The notes under the pieces: model-generated | The model's input: the letters and a program-made list of their open reading frames with translations, nothing else | What the model was told of the DNA's origin: nothing | The model's database searches: none | Program-made: the position numbers and the translations under genes | Shown here: piece by piece, positions 19,941-22,919 of the stretch | Layout of the letters: each line of letters starts with the position of its first letter | How positions within the stretch are numbered: position 1 is the first letter of the stretch | From: an uncultured Selenomonadaceae bacterium | Lineage (GTDB): Bacteria; Bacillota; Negativicutes; Selenomonadales; Selenomonadaceae | Length of the DNA: 22,919 nt | Assembly (NCBI GenBank): GCA_937902665.1 | Contig: CALELM010000050.1 | Location: 1-22,919, forward strand | Direction of reading: 5' to 3'

Positions 19941-22541
19941 TTACTTATTTTTTCCGCAGCAGTTCTTGTACTTCTTTCCGCTGCCGCACGGGCATGGATC
20001 GTTTCTTCCAATCTTCTCTCCAGTTGCCGTTGTCGGGCGCTTCTTTGCCTCGGCAGGGCTCACATCATCGCCATGCGAAGCCCTTGCGCTGCTCAAATGA
20101 TCCTGCAGCTGCGACTTCTGCTTTTCAATGGCCTGCTGCTTGCGCTGCTCAGAAACCACGGGAGCTTCCTCCCCGCCATCTTCCTGCTGTGGTGCAAGGA
20201 CACTGACATGGTACATGAGGGACGCAATCTGGTCTTGGATTGCATGCTCCATTTCCTCGAACATGTCCAGTGCCTCAATCTTGTACTCGACCAAAGGATT
20301 GCGCTGGCCATACGCACGGAGATTGATTCCTTCCCGCAACATATCCATGTGATCCAAATGCTCCATCCACTTGTTGTCCACCACACGGAGCATAACAACT
20401 TTTTCCAGCTCACGCATGTTTTCCTCGCCAAAGAGAAGCTCTCTCTGGCGGTAGCCTTCTTCTGCAACCTTCTCAAGACATTCCTTGAGGTCGTCACGGC
20501 TCATATTTTCCAGTTCTTCCTTCTTCAAGCGGCCAATCGGTGCATAAATCTTCTCCGCATCCTCGATCAAGCCGTCCAGCGTCCATTCCTCTGGATACAG
20601 CTTCTCGTTGGCATACTGGTTCATTTCCTGCTTGATAATATGCTTGATCATTCCCATGATATTCTCACGCAGGTTTTCTCCCAGAAGAATCTTGTGCCTT
20701 TCCCCGTACATGACCTCCCTCTGCTGGTTCATGACATCATCATACTCCAAGACATGCTTGCGGATATCAAAGTTGCGAGCCTCGACCTTCTTCTGTGCAT
20801 GTTCAATGGAACGGGTAATCAAGCTATGCTCGATCGGCTCGTCCTCCTCCATTCCCAGCTTGTCCATCATCTTGGAAACATTGTCCGAGGCAAACAGCCT
20901 GAGAAGGTCGTCTTCCATAGAAAGGAAGAATTTCGACACGCCGGGATCTCCCTGACGGCCGGAACGCCCACGGAGCTGGTTGTCGATACGGCGGGACTCA
21001 TGCCGTTCCGTACCAACGATATAAAGTCCGCCAAGCTCCTCAACACCTTCGCCCAGCTTGATATCCGTACCACGGCCTGCCATATTCGTTGCAATCGTGA
21101 CCGCACCCATCTGACCGGCATTCGCTACGATCTCAGCTTCCTTCTCATGGAACTTCGCATTCAGGACACTATGCGGAACGCCCTTTTTCTTGAGAACCGA
21201 GCTAAGCTCCTCCGACTGCGTGATGGAAGTCGTACCAATCAAAACCGGCTGTCCCTTGGCATGAATCTCTGCCACCAGATTCCCAACCGCTTTGTACTTT
21301 GCCCGCTTCGTCTTGAAAATAACATCCGGCTCATCAATACGCTGCACGGGGCGGTTCGTAGGAACCACAATGACCGGCAGCTTGTAGATTTTGAGGAACT
21401 CATCCTCCTCCGTCTTTGCCGTACCTGTCATGCCGCCAAGCTTTTCGTACATGCGGAAATAGTTCTGGAACGTAATCGTTGCCAGCGTCTGCGATTCCCT
21501 CTGGATCTTCACGCCTTCCTTTGCCTCGATTGCCTGATGAAGCCCATCGGAATAACGGCGTCCCTCCATCAGACGGCCGGTAAACTCGTCAACGATGATG
21601 ATCTCATCATCCCGAACCACATAATCCCTGTCCCGCTTCATCAGCGCCTTGGCACGAAGCGCTGCCGTAAAGCAATGGGACAGCTCAATGTTTTCGGGAG
21701 CGTAGAGATTCTGTATGCCAAGAAGCCTCTCTATCTTCGGGATCACGCTGTCATTCGGCGCTACCGTCTTTTGCTTTTCATCGACCTTGTAATCAACCTC
21801 TTCCTTCAGGCCTGCGACCGCCTTTGCCATGACAGCATACATCTCCGTTGACTTTGCGCCGGGACCTGAAATGATAAGCGGTGTCCGTGCCTCATCAATC
21901 AAGATGGAGTCCACCTCGTCAACGATTGCAAAATTCAGCTTGCGCTGTACCATCTGCTCCGGAGAAAGCACCATGTTGTCACGCAGGTAGTCAAAGCCAA
22001 ACTCGTTGTTCGTTCCAAATGTCACATCACAGCTATAGGCAAACTTGCGCTCCGGAAAATCCATGTCATGCGCAATCAAGCCAACCGAAAGCCCCAAGAA
22101 GCGGTACAGCCGCCCCATCCATTCACTGTCACGCTTTGCCAAGTAATCATTGACCGTGACCATGTGAACACCGTTTCCGGAAAGCGCATTCAGGTAAACA
22201 GCAGACGTTGCCACAAGAGTCTTTCCTTCACCTGTCCGCATTTCCGCGATTTTTCCCTCATGCAGGCAGATGCCGCCGATGAGCTGCACATCAAAATGCC
22301 GCATGCCAAGCACACGCCGAGATGCCTCACGAACCACGGCGAACGCCTCCGGCAAAATATCGTCAAGCGTCTCGCCCTGTGCCAGCCTGTCCTTGAACTT
22401 CTGCGTATGCCCTGCCAAGCTCGAATCGCTCAAATCCTTCACGGAGGATTCCAACGAATTGATTTTGTCTACAATCTCGCGCATCCGCGCAATTTCTTTA
22501 TCATTATTGTCACCCAAGAATCTTTTTAGAAAACCTAGCAA
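19941..22541 (-). CDS. secA: Preprotein translocase ATPase SecA
   Basis: Motor ATPase of the Sec pathway, 866 residues. It pushes unfolded preproteins through SecYEG, including the autotransporter, TolC-like and M23 proteins of this window. Walker A MRTGEGKT (101-108), Walker B IVDEVDSILIDEARTP, the preprotein crosslinking region, helicase motifs ATNMAGRGTDI and QLRGRSGRQGDPG, and the C-terminal zinc motif CPCGSGKKYKNCC are all present. The start is TTG at 22541 with GGGAGTG seven bases upstream; no better start is nearby. It is the first gene after the promoter at 22598-22626. Confidence 0.97.
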   Translation of the reverse strand: MLGFLKRFLGDNNDKEIARMREIVDKINSLESSVKDLSDSSLAGHTQKFKDRLAQGETLDDILPEAFAVVREASRRVLGMRHFDVQLIGGICLHEGKIAEMRTGEGKTLVATSAVYLNALSGNGVHMVTVNDYLAKRDSEWMGRLYRFLGLSVGLIAHDMDFPERKFAYSCDVTFGTNNEFGFDYLRDNMVLSPEQMVQRKLNFAIVDEVDSILIDEARTPLIISGPGAKSTEMYAVMAKAVAGLKEEVDYKVDEKQKTVAPNDSVIPKIERLLGIQNLYAPENIELSHCFTAALRAKALMKRDRDYVVRDDEIIIVDEFTGRLMEGRRYSDGLHQAIEAKEGVKIQRESQTLATITFQNYFRMYEKLGGMTGTAKTEEDEFLKIYKLPVIVVPTNRPVQRIDEPDVIFKTKRAKYKAVGNLVAEIHAKGQPVLIGTTSITQSEELSSVLKKKGVPHSVLNAKFHEKEAEIVANAGQMGAVTIATNMAGRGTDIKLGEGVEELGGLYIVGTERHESRRIDNQLRGRSGRQGDPGVSKFFLSMEDDLLRLFASDNVSKMMDKLGMEEDEPIEHSLITRSIEHAQKKVEARNFDIRKHVLEYDDVMNQQREVMYGERHKILLGENLRENIMGMIKHIIKQEMNQYANEKLYPEEWTLDGLIEDAEKIYAPIGRLKKEELENMSRDDLKECLEKVAEEGYRQRELLFGEENMRELEKVVMLRVVDNKWMEHLDHMDMLREGINLRAYGQRNPLVEYKIEALDMFEEMEHAIQDQIASLMYHVSVLAPQQEDGGEEAPVVSEQRKQQAIEKQKSQLQDHLSSARASHGDDVSPAEAKKRPTTATGEKIGRNDPCPCGSGKKYKNCCGKNK

Positions 22542-22597
22542 CTAAAATCACTCCCAAACTTATGCTAAACCGCCACGACTAGTAACTCTATCGTATT

Positions 22598-22626
22598 ATT
22601 TTATCAAACAAGTCCGCATAAGTCAA
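22598..22626 (-). promoter_or_regulatory. Promoter of the secA-prfB cluster
   Basis: Minus strand: TTGACT (22621-22626), a 17-base spacer, TAAAAT (22598-22603); each box matches consensus at 5 of 6 positions. It is about 57 bases before the secA start, with a leader near 50 bases. Confidence 0.8.
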
Positions 22627-22677
22627 AACCGCAAGCAAGCCGAAAAGCCCGCTTTCTCATTTTCCTTGCGAAAAATC

Positions 22678-22706
22678 AAAAAGGACCGCCGCAGTCCTCC
22701 TGCGGC
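22678..22706 (-). terminator. Terminator after hpf
   Basis: Two overlapping hairpins on the minus strand precede a run of five T (22682-22678). One is GCCGCAG/CTGCGGC (7 bp). The other is AGGAC/GTCCT (5 bp), which abuts the T-run directly. They share bases and cannot coexist. Either way this is the likely end of the hpf transcript. Confidence 0.65.
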
Positions 22707-22728
22707 AGCCCCCAAAACACTGGCAACA

Positions 22729-22919
22729 TCAAACGCCAGACTCGATCAACCCGTAATTTCCGTCGGTACGGCGATAAACCACATTAACGTCCTCGGTCTC
22801 CGAATCACGGAAAACAAAGAAATTATGATTGAGAAGGTTCATCTGCATAATAGCCTCTTGCACGTCCATCGGCTTTACAACGAACTTCTTCGTCTTAACA
22901 ATCGTGTATTCTTCTCCTT
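22729..22919 (-). CDS. hpf: Ribosome hibernation promoting factor, long form (C-terminal part)
   Basis: The last 62 codons of a gene that begins beyond the window. The translation YTIVKTKKFVVKPMDVQEAI, then MNLLNHNFFVFRDSET, NVVYRRTDGNYGLIES is the C-terminal dimerisation domain of long HPF (Pfam PF16321), which joins 70S ribosomes into inactive 100S dimers in stationary phase. A position directly upstream of secA is common in Firmicutes. The 187-base gap to secA contains the terminator and the secA promoter, so the two are separately transcribed. Confidence 0.93.
   Translation of the reverse strand, partial: GEEYTIVKTKKFVVKPMDVQEAIMQMNLLNHNFFVFRDSETEDVNVVYRRTDGNYGLIESGV

Noticed and set aside
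19293..21851. Very long plus-strand open frame (852 codons) opposite secA and prfB
   Set aside because: It is the antisense of two universally conserved genes, has no ribosome binding site or recognisable domain, and its Leu/His/Arg-rich composition is that of a reversed coding strand.

Overview
The window comes from a diderm Firmicute of the Negativicutes, most likely a Selenomonas/Mitsuokella-like member of the Selenomonadaceae. This is inferred from gene content, not from a database search. Firmicute-type genes (secA with prfB, long-form hpf, ftsEX, csaB, DUF5693) stand beside outer-membrane machinery (a TolC-like protein with MacA and MacB subunits, and a large type V autotransporter). 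Almost all genes lie on the minus strand; the exceptions are in an accessory patch at about 8.9-10.7 kb.

Layout. 1-121: 5' end of an AAA-ATPase-like gene, cut by the window edge. 182-4890: a MacAB-TolC efflux operon transcribed tolC, macA, ATPase, permease, with a near-consensus promoter before tolC and an intrinsic terminator after the permease. 4915-5118: a terminator and a structured RNA region. 5119-8800: an 1155-residue autotransporter with a structured leader and a 10-nt poly-C tract in its promoter region. 8897-9604: two tandem, diverged copies of a compact unit read here as par/Fst-like type I toxin-antitoxin modules. 9628-10664: a PD-(D/E)XK-like protein gene. 10755-10804: a bidirectional terminator between convergent genes. 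10834-14840: a division and cell-wall operon, ftsE-ftsX-M23 endopeptidase-S41 protease. 14839-22626: secA-prfB-LmeA-like-DUF5693-csaB, with a promoter before secA and a terminator after csaB. 22729-22919: 3' end of hpf.

The best candidate for an undescribed system is the pair of small units at 8.9-9.6 kb, none of whose genes exceeds 29 codons. Each unit has a sense promoter with an extended -10, a leader with an anti-Shine-Dalgarno loop, a strong Shine-Dalgarno sequence, a 27-29 residue hydrophobic peptide, a 12-13 bp hairpin terminator, and a convergent consensus promoter for a short antisense RNA. The sequence at the start of the peptide gene is repeated directly at the 5' end of the antisense RNA. 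The promoters are nearly identical between the two copies, but the repeats differ and match only within their own copy, so each antitoxin RNA should recognise its own toxin mRNA. This is the architecture of the pAD1 par locus.

The remaining genes fit envelope biology: protein export (SecA), septal wall hydrolysis (FtsEX with an M23 enzyme), possible surface-polymer pyruvylation (CsaB), outer-membrane efflux, and a surface protein that may be phase-variable.
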